Position numbers and translations under genes: made by a program. 64,000 bases of DNA, from the NCBI RefSeq assembly GCF_023973825.1, contig NC_090125.1:310001-374000 (forward strand), read 5' to 3'. The stretch comes from Plasmodium brasilianum (taxonomy: Eukaryota > Apicomplexa > Aconoidasida > Haemosporida > Plasmodiidae). The notes below the pieces were generated by a model. It ran no database searches and was not told the origin of the DNA. It saw only the letters and a program-made list of their open reading frames with translations. Shown here in pieces: positions 39,180 to 49,949 of this stretch. Numbering within the stretch: the first letter of the stretch is position 1; each line of letters begins with the position of its first letter.

Positions 39180-39785
39180 TCATTTCCTTTTTCCCTTTTC
39201 TATAATAAAAATATTGTTTTTTCCGCATACATTTAATATGCGTTTACTGATTACTATATTGGTTTTATTTAAACTGTTTGGTTTGTGTAATTCTATTTTG
39301 CTCATTTGAAAAAAAAAAAAAAAAGGGAAAAGAAAAGAAACAAAAGAAACAAAAAGAAACAAAAAGAAAAAGAAACAAAAAGAACTTGTTTTAAAAAAAT
39401 GTTAAAATTAAAAAGTTTTTAAGGCAAGAAATTTACGAAAATTAAAGAAAAATGTACTTATCATTCACCAAATTAAGAAGATGGAAAATAGGGAAGAACA
39501 TATATCTAGAATGACAATATGATATAAAACAAAATATATTTGTTTTCGTGGCACAAATTTATAAAATGAAGATGAAAATATATAATAAATAACACCATAT
39601 GATATACACAAAAAGATGTGAACTGCAAAGGTGTAACGATGAACTGTATTTAAAATGGAAGGCCCTAAATAATAAAATAAATGCGGAATAACACACCAAC
39701 GAAATTCTGTATAATACATCTTCAAAAAAAGTAAAGTAATAAAACAAATTATAACCATTTTAAGGGGTTTTCTATAAATGTTCAA
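39180..39785 (-). CDS. Possible small multi-pass membrane protein
   Basis: Model: exon 1 39785-39469 and exon 2 39300-39180, with donor GTGAAT and acceptor CAAATGAG after a long pyrimidine tract; phase 2 closes exactly and gives 145 residues. Exon 1 has about four hydrophobic segments (MVIICFITLLFL, CVIPHLFYYLG, FLCISYGVIYYIF, YFVLYHIVILDI) with ordinary residue diversity, unlike the low-complexity frames elsewhere. Without the splice the first frame alone is 106 residues. I do not recognise a family. It sits between MON1 and Aquarius in the same direction, 254 bp upstream of the MON1 start codon. It may instead be chance open frame in the promoter region. Confidence 0.42.
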
Positions 39786-39889
39786 ATAATATTTTTTTTT
39801 ATTTTAAAAAATATAATTCTTCTTTTTCTCATATACTTTCACTAAAGTTAATTCTAATCCATAATAAAATTTTACATATTTAGAGTGTA

Positions 39890-39893
<4 letters not shown>

Positions 39894-39934
<41 letters not shown>

Positions 39935-39945
39935 ATATATATATT
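39894..39945. repeat. (TA)n tract
   Basis: About 50 bases of almost pure TA/AT dinucleotide lie just downstream of the Aquarius stop codon (39984). Similar tracts occur at about 5983-6003, 15490-15526, 26598-26638, 34330-34353, 47512-47541, 53269-53293, 53797-53822 and 56753-56773. Confidence 0.85.
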
Positions 39946-39983
39946 TATTTATTTATTTTTTTTTTGTTCATGATGGGTTTCTC

Positions 39984-42900
39984 CTAACTAGCTCCTTGTT
40001 GAAAATATGCATTTGACAAAGAGTACAAAATTGTGTAAAAGTGATTTAAGTCTTTTATAATAACAGGTGAATTGTTACCGTCTCTTTCTTTAGTGTTAAA
40101 ATGTTCATTCAGTTGCAAGGATAGACTTAATTTATTCTTCCTAAAAAAATATAAAGGCTTTTTAAATTCATAATTTTTCTTGTATAAACTATAATTACCA
40201 ACTACATATAAACCAAATCTTGCTCTTGAAAATGCAACAATCAACCTTTTAATATTTTTCATATAACCTATACTTTTTGATCTAACTAATGAAATTATTA
40301 CGTAATCGTTTTGCTTACCTTGATATTTGTCAACAGTTGTCACTTTTTTAGGAACTCCGATTAACTTATTATACAAACAATTTTTTTTTAAAATGTCTAA
40401 TATTAATTCTTTTTGACCATTATATGTTGTTAATATTGTTATAATTTCATTAGAATACCCTATTAATCTCATATACATAAAAATAGCAACCGCCATTTCA
40501 GCCTCTAACAAGTTTTGGTAAAAATAAGGTACTGGTGTGTATTCCTCCGATTCAACATGTACAAACTGATAAGTATATGTGAATCCTGGATTAAAATTCT
40601 TTAAAAATTTATCTCTGTGTATACATTCTAAATTTGCTATTTGTATATTATACTTACTATAGAAATATTTATAAATGTTACATATCTCGTTCCTCATACG
40701 TCCTTGCTCATTTAAATAAATAGAAGGTAATTCTAATCTTAAAAATCGTTTATACAAAGATTGTTCATAATTAGCAAAATTTTTTATATATTTATTTTTT
40801 ATAATAGGCGGTAGTTGGTTTGAATCCCCTACAAAAATAATTCTCTTTAATTTGCTTTTATCATATCTATTCTCTTGAAGCAATAATGGCAAAAATGTGT
40901 CATTCTCAGTAATTTGTGTGCATTCATCTATTATAATATTATCAAAATAAAATTGTAATTTCGTTATTTTACTTCTATTTATACTTGCATGGGTACAAGT
41001 CATCGCAATAATCCTTGCTAATTTTGCTATTATGTAAACGCCTCTTTCTCGCTGATTCTTTAAAACTTCAAATGCTCTACAGTCATTCAAATGTTCATGC
41101 GTTTTTATTAATTTTGCTAAATAATATTTACATACATATAAATCATCCTCATTATTTTTGAACGTCATACCAGTTAATTCTCCTTTGAAGATGCTATGCT
41201 TATCCTGATTATCTTTTGTCCTATTTCTTTGTTCTTCTATTCTTTTAAATTCATTATTAGTTAGTGACTCTTCTTTTTTAAAATTCTTTTGAATAGCATT
41301 ACCTTTCGAGTTTTTTCTTCCTCCTCTTTCTACTTCCCCTTCTCCGTTCTCTACATCCTCCTCTTCCTCTTCTTCCATTTTCTCTTTTCCCAGTGCATCA
41401 TTTACCCATAAACCACTTGCACTCAAATTTGTGCCAGTACAGTTTTCCAAATTATCGGCATGTTCAGCTCCGATATTTTTATCGGCAAACCTATTTTTAT
41501 AATCCAAATATTGATCAATACTTATTCTTTCTAATTTCAACGTTATATATTTTTTAAAAGGGAATATAATATTATATATGCTCAAATTTAATATCTTTAG
41601 TTGATGTTCCGGATGAATTAAATAAAAGCACGATTTGTCTTCCTCTAATATATGCAGTTCTTCTATTTCCTTACTGCAGTATACGTTTGCATTGTCCATT
41701 TTCCACACAATATACTCCACATTTTCGAACTGTTTTACATACATTTTTGGACACAAAAATAAGTTGTATATATCGTAGTCATCAATGGACGATGATATGT
41801 ATAATTTAAAAAAACTATCAATATTTGCATTTTTTTTAAATATATCAACAAACATAAAAAATTTGGAAATACGTTTTTTAACGTTATTTTCATAATATTG
41901 AGTAGCAGATAAACAATTAAATATTTCTTTGTTATTGCATGACACGGATATCAAACTTATTTCATTCAATAATTTTTGTCTTAATTCAATCATATAATTT
42001 ATTCTTCCATATTTTGAAAAATTAAAATTATCATCTTCATCATTTAAAATATTATCCGAGTTATTAATCATCTCTAGATGATCTTTGTCATTATGATAAT
42101 TTTTTTTTAAACTTTTTTCTATTTCTTCATACTCATTTCTTAAATTTTCAATATCTAATTCTCCCATTCCTACTCTACATAAATATTTTTGATGAATCAA
42201 ATTTTCCTTAACAAGTAAATTAAAAATGTAGTTTAAACAACTATTACTGTGTGTGCATATAAGAATCTTTTCTTTTTTTTTATTATTAAATAATATATTT
42301 ATAATTTTATTTAATATACTGGTTTTCCCACTACCTGGAACACCCTCAATAATTGTTATGCCTTTATATAAACCACTTTTTATGCATTCGATTTGTCTTT
42401 CTGTATAATGTATTTTATTTTTTACAAGTTTATTTCCATCCTTTTCTTTATTACCAAATTCAATATTTGTGCTATTTTTTTTTGTCGTATGGATTAATAA
42501 CCCTTCTAATGGATAGTTTTCATCATCATATATTTTATTCTGTATTCTATATATTCCATCTTTCAAACTTAAGTACTTTATGGAGTTTTCCATGATTTTA
42601 TCAAATATTTTCTTTACATTTTTATGATCATTTATCACAGCGCCTTCTTCACTATCACAATATCCCTCCTTGTAACAAGTGGTTGCATTATTTTTCTCCT
42701 CCTCTTTCACTTTATTTAAATAATTATTTAAAATTAAAAAATATTCCTTTTGCTTAAATTCAAACTGAAAGACGAAAAATTTTTCACAGTGATATGCCAC
42801 TTTAATGTTTGATATAAATTTTGAAATGAAATTCATATCATCAACTTTATATTTATTAATTACACAAATGTGATAATATAAACTTTCAATTATGTTTCTA

Positions 42901-45900
42901 TGTAACACACTTTTCTGAAGAGAATTTTTTTGATTATCATATTTTATAGGAATATAACTTAAAAACAAAGGTTCAATATATTCATTCAGCAAATTTTTTA
43001 TACTAACTTTGTCGCTATTACCATTTGATACATTTATATATGATGAGTCAATACATAGATATGCGACATTCGTTGTTTCTAGTATATGTTTGATGTTTAA
43101 AAAGGTGTTTAGATAATTAATATCATCAATATTCTTTCTTATATAATTTAATTTCGTTTTATTATACCCCTTTTTTTTCTTTGACACTTTTCCTACGTTG
43201 GATTTAAGAACACTTTTTTGATTATAATTTCCACCTTCCGAGTTATCCCCATCTGAGTCATCCCCATTTGACTCATCCCCATTTGACTCATCCCCATTTG
43301 ACTCATCCCCATTTGACTCATCCCCATCTGAGTCATCCTCATCTGAGTAGTCCTCATCTGAGTAGTCCTCACCCGAGTGCTCTCCATTCGAGCTCACGCT
43401 TTCCGAGTTTTCTTCAGATAAGTTTTCCTCTTTTTCTTCACCTCTAAGTGGTAACGTTTTTTTGTAATATTTTAAGGAATTATCACAATACCCCAAAAAG
43501 ATATCATGCACCCAGTAGGGTATAACTGCATCATCTGGGTTCATTATTAATGTTTTAATATTGTTCAAAATGTAAAAAAAATTATTTTCCTTTTGCTTCC
43601 TTCTTACCAGTAAATTAAATGAGCTATATATTTCAGGCGCATTTATAATATCCTTTTGATACTGTAAATAATCTAAATACACGGTAATTTTCTTCATGCT
43701 ACATTTTTCATTATCCATTTCATTATCATCTTCTACAAAATTTGCATATTTAATAACTTCACATCCTCTTACATAATTAATTCCTAATAATTTTTTTAAA
43801 TCATTATCATTAATAACATTTAATTTATTCTTATAATGATTTGTATAATTCTTTACACAAACTAAAAATAATATATCGGACGGTCTAATCATGTTCCATT
43901 CGTTATGAACTCTTTCGTGATATTTATATTTTAGATCTATAACTATTTCTCCCATAATCATTTTCTTATTATTATCAATATTTACAATTTTGAAAGAATC
44001 AATTTTATTGCTCATTCTTCTTTCATTTGTAAAATAAGTATTTTCAATCTTATTAACATCATTAATTATAGAGTTCAGTTGATATTCATTATACATATTA
44101 CTGCTCTCTAATAATAAGTCATCGCTGTGATTTGCAGTATTAACATTCTGTTCTAAATTTTCTTCTTCGTATTTTCTTTTTTTATTCATTTTTAAACCTT
44201 CATCATCGTTATAATTATTATGTGCACCATGCTTTCCACTTTCAAAATATAATTTTTTTATTTTCCTTTCCCCTTCATTTTCACTTTTATTTAAATTACT
44301 ATTTTCATCTATTTCGAAAACATAGTTACATATAGTATTCTCATTTACCTTTTTATTTTTTGGATTTGTTTCATACACGTACTCAATTACATTTTTCCTT
44401 ATATCATAGTAACTCTGTAATTTGAATAAATTATATATTCTAAAAATATAGTCATTAATGCATAAATATTGTAAATTCAACTTAAACAAAGGTTTCGTAT
44501 AAAGGAAAGTTTTTCTTTTCTTTTTCAAATCATCTTTTGTATCAATCAAAACATTTTCAAATAAATCCTTTTCATTTGGGTAATCACAGTTCTTATCAAT
44601 TTCTTCAAAAATATTTTTTTTAAAACTTAAATTTTCAATTAGTAAGGTAATGTAAAATAGTTTTCTCTTCCTACTAAATATGTGCACGTTTCTAAACAGC
44701 CTATTATTGCTACTATTCCACGTATCGTTGTGAGACATATCGTCGTGCGGTTTGCCACCTTGTGCTTTATTGTCTTGCGTGTTAATGTCAAATAATTGAT
44801 TACTCTCTTCTTCCATTTCTTTCCCTTTGGTCTCTTTTTCCGTACATCTCTTTTTTCCCGACTTCTGCTCAGACGGGGTCACAATAATATATTTTAAATT
44901 TTCGCATAAAAATAATAATTCCTCTTTTTCTAATTTCGAAAAATTCTCCAGTAATTCCTTTTTTTTATCCATTAAAAAAACTGATTTTAGGTAATAATTT
45001 TTTAATATTTTATGATCCTTAAAATATTTATAACAGAAGATTTGAAAATATTCAAAATTCTTATAATGTTCATTATTTATTTCTAAATAAGTTAATGGGT
45101 TCCCTGAAAAATTATTTATATACATTTCAAGATAGTATTTCAGCAGTTTTATTAATTCTTTGAACTTCCTTTTTTTGTTCAAACTAGATATTTTACAATA
45201 TATTAATACATTAAAATATTTCATAAAAATGTACAACACTCTTCTTGAATAAAGCTGGCTTAACAGATCAATAAAAAACTCTATACATTTTTCAACAAAT
45301 AAAATAACAACATTCATACTATCATCATCATATATTTTCTTCTTCTTCTTCTTTTCTCTAACATTTTCCCTAATCTTTTCACGTACACATTTTTTACTTT
45401 TCTGTTTTATTCTGCTTTCATATTTAGAAAACATATGTAATATCTCTTCTTTTTTATATTCACTGTGATTAAAATAAATTTCGTTCTTTTCATCTTCGCT
45501 AGAGGCATATTTCGAATAGCGTTCTAAATAGTCATCTTCTTCTTCCTTTTCGTCTTCCTCTACCCCTACCTTCACTTCGTAATTATCAATACTATTATTT
45601 ATACCACATCTTGTACGCTTATTTGAACGTCCATTTTTGGAAGCATTTTCCTCACAATTTATATCCTCTCCATTAATAGGCACCACTTCCTCTTTGCTTC
45701 TATCATTTGTACCGTTCATTGTATTACCATTTGAAAGAATAGTTTTTTCTTTTGTACTGCCATTATTTAATTTCATTTTGCCCGAAAAAGGAAGATCAAC
45801 ATTTTCATCAATAAATTTATCCACGTAATTATCATAATCATCTAACTTGATGTTTTCAATTTCGTTATCAGTCATAGAGGACAAGGAAGATGAACTGCTT

Positions 45901-47225
45901 GTTAGATCGTCCAATTCTTCAGATTTCCGCTCAATGATATCTAAAACAATTAGAAAGTAATTTATTAAGTTATAAAAAAATTCACTTTTATTCACAAGTA
46001 AAATAATATTTTCATCATATTCTCTTGTTTTCTTTTCTAAATGATTCATCTTTCCATTATTTTTTAATTTTTCATTAGTATCAGTATTTGATGTATCGTC
46101 TTGAGACATTATGCAGCAATTACTCATATATACATTTAACACACTGTAACTTCTGCCATTTATATACTTCTTATCCATAATTTTTAAAAGATTATTATAA
46201 AGCATTTTCGCTTCTTTATTTTTTTCAAAAAGAAATTTATTTAAGTAATCGTAATGTATATGGTTCCATATAAAAGGATTACACAAATCTACACACAATT
46301 TAAAAAGAAACTTTTTATCTATACTAGAATATATATTTATAAAAAACTGAATAATTATCGACTTTTCTAAAAAATTTAATTTGTATAAATTTTTTCTATA
46401 ACTGATTGGTTTAGTACCCATTTGACGGTTCTCCAATTTATTGTCAATATTTTCCACAAAATCATTTAAAACAAAATTATAATTAATTAATTTGAGCGTA
46501 TTAAAAAATAAACTATTAAATTTTTCTATCAAAAAATCTTTATATAAATCATATCTTTCATATATATTACAATTCTCCTTTTCTGTGCAATTCCCCTTTT
46601 CCACTTCCACTAATTTTTCAAATTCATCTATTTTGTTACAAATTATTTCATCCCAAATTTCATATTTTCCTTTTTCTTCATATTTATAACAAATGAAGAC
46701 AATTAGTGATAATATATGTTTTATATATAAAAAGCTCACTCTCTCATTTGATACTTCGTTGTAAAAAAAAATACTGTTGTTACCTAAAGTATACAATTCA
46801 TCATACATATTGTAGTATGCCCACAGCGTTTTTTCAAAATATTGAGAAATTTCTAATTTTTTTAAATGTTTTGGGTTAAAGTTTTTATTTTTCAAATAGT
46901 CATAAGTTTTTCCAATAAAACTTAATCTTTTTCCATCTATTTTTGTAATCTCTTCTTTTGTTTCAGAACTTCCATTCATGCCATCACTTTTCCTTCCATT
47001 TTTTTTACAAAAAAGGCTAAAATCTAAGTGTTCAATTACATACGTATAATTATGATAATCGTTTTCTAAGTTGATCTCCTTTTCAATTACAACTTGTTCT
47101 GAATTATTTTCTTCATCAGTTTTATACGTAATCGTATCGTTATCATCTACATTTTTACCTGACTTACTTATGGATGAACTTTTATTACCTGATTTTAAAT
47201 TTTTTGATTTCATATTCTCATTCAC
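39984..47225 (-). CDS. AQR: Aquarius (intron-binding SF1 RNA helicase)
   Basis: A single exon of 2413 codons starting MNENMKSKN. Aquarius is a spliceosome component that binds the intron upstream of the branch point and has UPF1-like helicase activity. The N-terminal two-thirds carries the Armadillo-like scaffold (ISQYFEKTLWAYYNMYDELY near residue 125) broken by long Asn/Glu/Asp-rich insertions. The helicase core is clear: Walker A GVPGSGKTS near 1627, THSNSCLNYIF, KYGRINYM, IIAMTCTHASINR, Walker B DECTQ near 2100, GDSNQLPP near 2133, QGRMR, YFYQNLLEAE, ILTTYNGQK, VDKYQGKQNDYV near 2305 and AFSRARFGLYV near 2333. The order and wording follow Aquarius rather than UPF1 or SETX. A large acidic insertion separates the KYGR and IIAMT motifs. 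The length exceeds typical Aquarius (about 1,500) because of these inserts. Confidence 0.95.
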   Translation of the reverse strand: MNENMKSKNLKSGNKSSSISKSGKNVDDNDTITYKTDEENNSEQVVIEKEINLENDYHNYTYVIEHLDFSLFCKKNGRKSDGMNGSSETKEEITKIDGKRLSFIGKTYDYLKNKNFNPKHLKKLEISQYFEKTLWAYYNMYDELYTLGNNSIFFYNEVSNERVSFLYIKHILSLIVFICYKYEEKGKYEIWDEIICNKIDEFEKLVEVEKGNCTEKENCNIYERYDLYKDFLIEKFNSLFFNTLKLINYNFVLNDFVENIDNKLENRQMGTKPISYRKNLYKLNFLEKSIIIQFFINIYSSIDKKFLFKLCVDLCNPFIWNHIHYDYLNKFLFEKNKEAKMLYNNLLKIMDKKYINGRSYSVLNVYMSNCCIMSQDDTSNTDTNEKLKNNGKMNHLEKKTREYDENIILLVNKSEFFYNLINYFLIVLDIIERKSEELDDLTSSSSSLSSMTDNEIENIKLDDYDNYVDKFIDENVDLPFSGKMKLNNGSTKEKTILSNGNTMNGTNDRSKEEVVPINGEDINCEENASKNGRSNKRTRCGINNSIDNYEVKVGVEEDEKEEEDDYLERYSKYASSEDEKNEIYFNHSEYKKEEILHMFSKYESRIKQKSKKCVREKIRENVREKKKKKKIYDDDSMNVVILFVEKCIEFFIDLLSQLYSRRVLYIFMKYFNVLIYCKISSLNKKRKFKELIKLLKYYLEMYINNFSGNPLTYLEINNEHYKNFEYFQIFCYKYFKDHKILKNYYLKSVFLMDKKKELLENFSKLEKEELLFLCENLKYIIVTPSEQKSGKKRCTEKETKGKEMEEESNQLFDINTQDNKAQGGKPHDDMSHNDTWNSSNNRLFRNVHIFSRKRKLFYITLLIENLSFKKNIFEEIDKNCDYPNEKDLFENVLIDTKDDLKKKRKTFLYTKPLFKLNLQYLCINDYIFRIYNLFKLQSYYDIRKNVIEYVYETNPKNKKVNENTICNYVFEIDENSNLNKSENEGERKIKKLYFESGKHGAHNNYNDDEGLKMNKKRKYEEENLEQNVNTANHSDDLLLESSNMYNEYQLNSIINDVNKIENTYFTNERRMSNKIDSFKIVNIDNNKKMIMGEIVIDLKYKYHERVHNEWNMIRPSDILFLVCVKNYTNHYKNKLNVINDNDLKKLLGINYVRGCEVIKYANFVEDDNEMDNEKCSMKKITVYLDYLQYQKDIINAPEIYSSFNLLVRRKQKENNFFYILNNIKTLIMNPDDAVIPYWVHDIFLGYCDNSLKYYKKTLPLRGEEKEENLSEENSESVSSNGEHSGEDYSDEDYSDEDDSDGDESNGDESNGDESNGDESNGDDSDGDNSEGGNYNQKSVLKSNVGKVSKKKKGYNKTKLNYIRKNIDDINYLNTFLNIKHILETTNVAYLCIDSSYINVSNGNSDKVSIKNLLNEYIEPLFLSYIPIKYDNQKNSLQKSVLHRNIIESLYYHICVINKYKVDDMNFISKFISNIKVAYHCEKFFVFQFEFKQKEYFLILNNYLNKVKEEEKNNATTCYKEGYCDSEEGAVINDHKNVKKIFDKIMENSIKYLSLKDGIYRIQNKIYDDENYPLEGLLIHTTKKNSTNIEFGNKEKDGNKLVKNKIHYTERQIECIKSGLYKGITIIEGVPGSGKTSILNKIINILFNNKKKEKILICTHSNSCLNYIFNLLVKENLIHQKYLCRVGMGELDIENLRNEYEEIEKSLKKNYHNDKDHLEMINNSDNILNDEDDNFNFSKYGRINYMIELRQKLLNEISLISVSCNNKEIFNCLSATQYYENNVKKRISKFFMFVDIFKKNANIDSFFKLYISSSIDDYDIYNLFLCPKMYVKQFENVEYIVWKMDNANVYCSKEIEELHILEEDKSCFYLIHPEHQLKILNLSIYNIIFPFKKYITLKLERISIDQYLDYKNRFADKNIGAEHADNLENCTGTNLSASGLWVNDALGKEKMEEEEEEDVENGEGEVERGGRKNSKGNAIQKNFKKEESLTNNEFKRIEEQRNRTKDNQDKHSIFKGELTGMTFKNNEDDLYVCKYYLAKLIKTHEHLNDCRAFEVLKNQRERGVYIIAKLARIIAMTCTHASINRSKITKLQFYFDNIIIDECTQITENDTFLPLLLQENRYDKSKLKRIIFVGDSNQLPPIIKNKYIKNFANYEQSLYKRFLRLELPSIYLNEQGRMRNEICNIYKYFYSKYNIQIANLECIHRDKFLKNFNPGFTYTYQFVHVESEEYTPVPYFYQNLLEAEMAVAIFMYMRLIGYSNEIITILTTYNGQKELILDILKKNCLYNKLIGVPKKVTTVDKYQGKQNDYVIISLVRSKSIGYMKNIKRLIVAFSRARFGLYVVGNYSLYKKNYEFKKPLYFFRKNKLSLSLQLNEHFNTKERDGNNSPVIIKDLNHFYTILYSLSNAYFQQGAS
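43254..43380 (-). repeat. 15-bp coding repeat (DESNG) in Aquarius
   Basis: Tandem 15-base units encode DESNG, with flanking variants DDSDG and DYSDE, near residues 1282-1324 of the Aquarius product. The insert is purely acidic and hydrophilic, and lies between the scaffold and helicase parts, so it is probably a surface loop. Confidence 0.9.
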
Positions 47226-47507
47226 TTTTCTTCCTTCTCATCCTCTTTTTATAGTCATATCTTTTTATTAAAATTATTTTCCCTATAATTACTTCTCACA
47301 AATCCTGTTTCTCAATTTTGTATAGAGAATTTCTTAACACTTGTTCCTTCAAAACTTATTCTTAAAGGCAAAAACAAAATAAATGATCTTTTTTGTGACC
47401 ATAAATATGTTTAAATTTTTAAATGTTGCTCTCTTTTTAATAAAGAGTATTTATCACACATATTATGTACAACTGCCTTAGTTTTTATTACAGCTTTATT
47501 GTAGGTA

Positions 47508-47544
<37 letters not shown>

Positions 47545-49345
47545 GTATACGTATATGTAAACTTTTTTAGAATGTTCAATAAATTTTGACACTTCATAAA
47601 ATTGCCTGTGAAACACTTTTAAGCACAAGGGCCAAAAAGCATTTAAGAAAAAGAAAATAGAAATAAAAAATGCCTCATTTGGATATTCGCATACTTCGTA
47701 AAAATTTTAAAGCATATATTCTTATTTGTGTATTTCATACTGTATTAAGCTCTTTTAATTCTGTAATATTGCAAGAAATAAAAACATATTTTTTAAATTC
47801 CTTTAAATGAAGTTCTACTTACCTCCTATTTTATTAAATTTATTCTTAATAGAAATACGGTAAATTTTTAATCTTATTTACTTAATTATTTATGTAAAAA
47901 TGGAATATTAAGGTATAATTACTGGAAAAAAATAAAAAACCCATAAGAACAGTTGCCTTTATATTTAAACAGAATTCAACCCTCTATGCGATAAAACGAT
48001 AATTCGTTAAAATAATGTATACATATATATATGCATCTATATATGCATATAATATTGGACTATACATTATGATATATTATTTTCTTACAAGGTTGAACCT
48101 TCGTTATAAGGAGACATTCATTATAAAACCGTATATAGAAAAGAATGAAAAAGGGGAAAAGAATAAATTTTCCAACTTTTTGAAGGAGTAAAAGTAAGCA
48201 CCATATTTTATTTATTAATTTTTTTTAATCTGCAGAACAAATAAAAAAATTGTAATAAATCATGTGTTATAATTTTTTATAATTTTTTAAAATATTAAAT
48301 TAATCACTTATCACAGTTTGGAAATAACCTAGTTATTCTTCTTTTTTTAAAATATAGTTTTCGTAATTTATATATAACAAGCACACCCTATATTTATTTT
48401 CCACGTCTTCAAAAACACACAAACATAAGACTCAACGTATTTATTAACATTCGTTCCTATGTATATATTTTTTTTTTTTTTGTTTATTTCCTTATTTTTT
48501 ACAAATATACCATCATAATTTGTAGCATGCTTGTTATAATAAAACCCGCACCTTAAATAAAGGTCCTATGTTCAAGTTATTTTATTTTTTTTTATTTTTT
48601 TGCTTTTTTCGTGCATACACAGTTGAAGTTTTTTCATTTACAGAATTGTCATAGAAAAAAAAAAAAAAAATGTTTTTATTTAATGCAGAAATAAATTAAT
48701 TTGTTTCGTTTTGTTTTGTTTTTTCTTTAAATTCCCCTTAACAATTACAATAATTTCGTGAATACAGTTCAATAAAAATAATGCAAACTATTTATATAAA
48801 CAAAAAAAATCCAGTGAAAATATACTTCTAATAATACTGCCTAATTCCCTTTTATAAAAATGGGAATTAAATTATAGTAATAAGTCTGTGCAATATATAG
48901 TTTTAATATACGTCGTTTTGTAAAAGACGAATATATTTGTACTCTCTGCTAATTTAGGACTTTTTTTGTAGTTCCTTAAAACGCGAAGTCGTATATTAAT
49001 TTGAGTGAAAGGTGTACTTTTTTTTTCTTTGTTTTAAATATATATACAAAGTTACACACGTAAACACATGCATATTTACGCATATATTTATTATTTTTTT
49101 CCACCAAATTAATGTAAAATTTTAGAAAAATCTCTCTTTACTCTTTCTTTTTTTTTATTATGCTAAAAAGAGAAAAATATATATATATATATATACATAC
49201 GCACATATATATATGCGTAAAAATTATAACTGCTTATGCATATAAAATTTACATATATTTATATATGTGCATGTATATACGTAGCTACATAGATCTAAAA
49301 CAAAGGATAAGAAGATCGTCCTATCAACATCCCCAAAAAATCAAA
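47226..49345. other. Divergent intergenic region
   Basis: Aquarius reads left and the kinase-like gene reads right, so the 2.1 kb between them should carry both promoters. It has a (TA)n run at 47512-47541 and several poly-T runs. A frame upstream of 49346 (from 49160) stays open but encodes Tyr/Ile-rich simple sequence and is treated as leader. Confidence 0.6.
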
Positions 49346-49912
49346 ATGAAAATAAAGAAGTTTTTGAACAATAGTAATAATAATCTTTTAAATTCCTTTT
49401 GTCTGGAATCAGGAACAAATGTGTTTAAGGACCATGTTCCTATCACCACATTAAAAGAAAATAATAAAAAAAAAGTATTCTACAGTTATAATATTATTGA
49501 TGGTTATAAATACAAAATCATTGTTAAAAGAAAAAAAAATAATTTAAATAACACAAAATTTATTATTTCATCATTAGACCATCCATATATTGTTAAATTA
49601 ATTCACTGTTGTGAATATTCCTCTTGTTATATTAGTGTCTTTGAGTTCTTCTCAGGTATTTTCATAGGAAAAAACAATATACTAATATTAGTGATAGAAT
49701 ATATTTCTTCACTTTCCTATTTTAGTATTAGTTTTAACTTCTAACATTTTTTATTTTATTTTCACCCTTTTTAAACTTTGTAGACATAACTTTATATTCA
49801 TCCGTAATATTTTCTACTAAATATGATGAAAGGAAAATAAAAAATATAATATATCAGGTTTATTCAGAAAATAGTATAACAGGATTAAATAGCATAATAA
49901 AATAAAACGTTT

Positions 49913-49949
<37 letters not shown>

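Noticed and set aside
49160..49345. Upstream ATG extending the kinase-like gene by 62 codons
   Set aside because: The extension is mostly Tyr/Ile codons from (TA)n sequence. The Met at 49346 starts normal coding composition. A few codons before it look less repetitive, so the choice is not certain.
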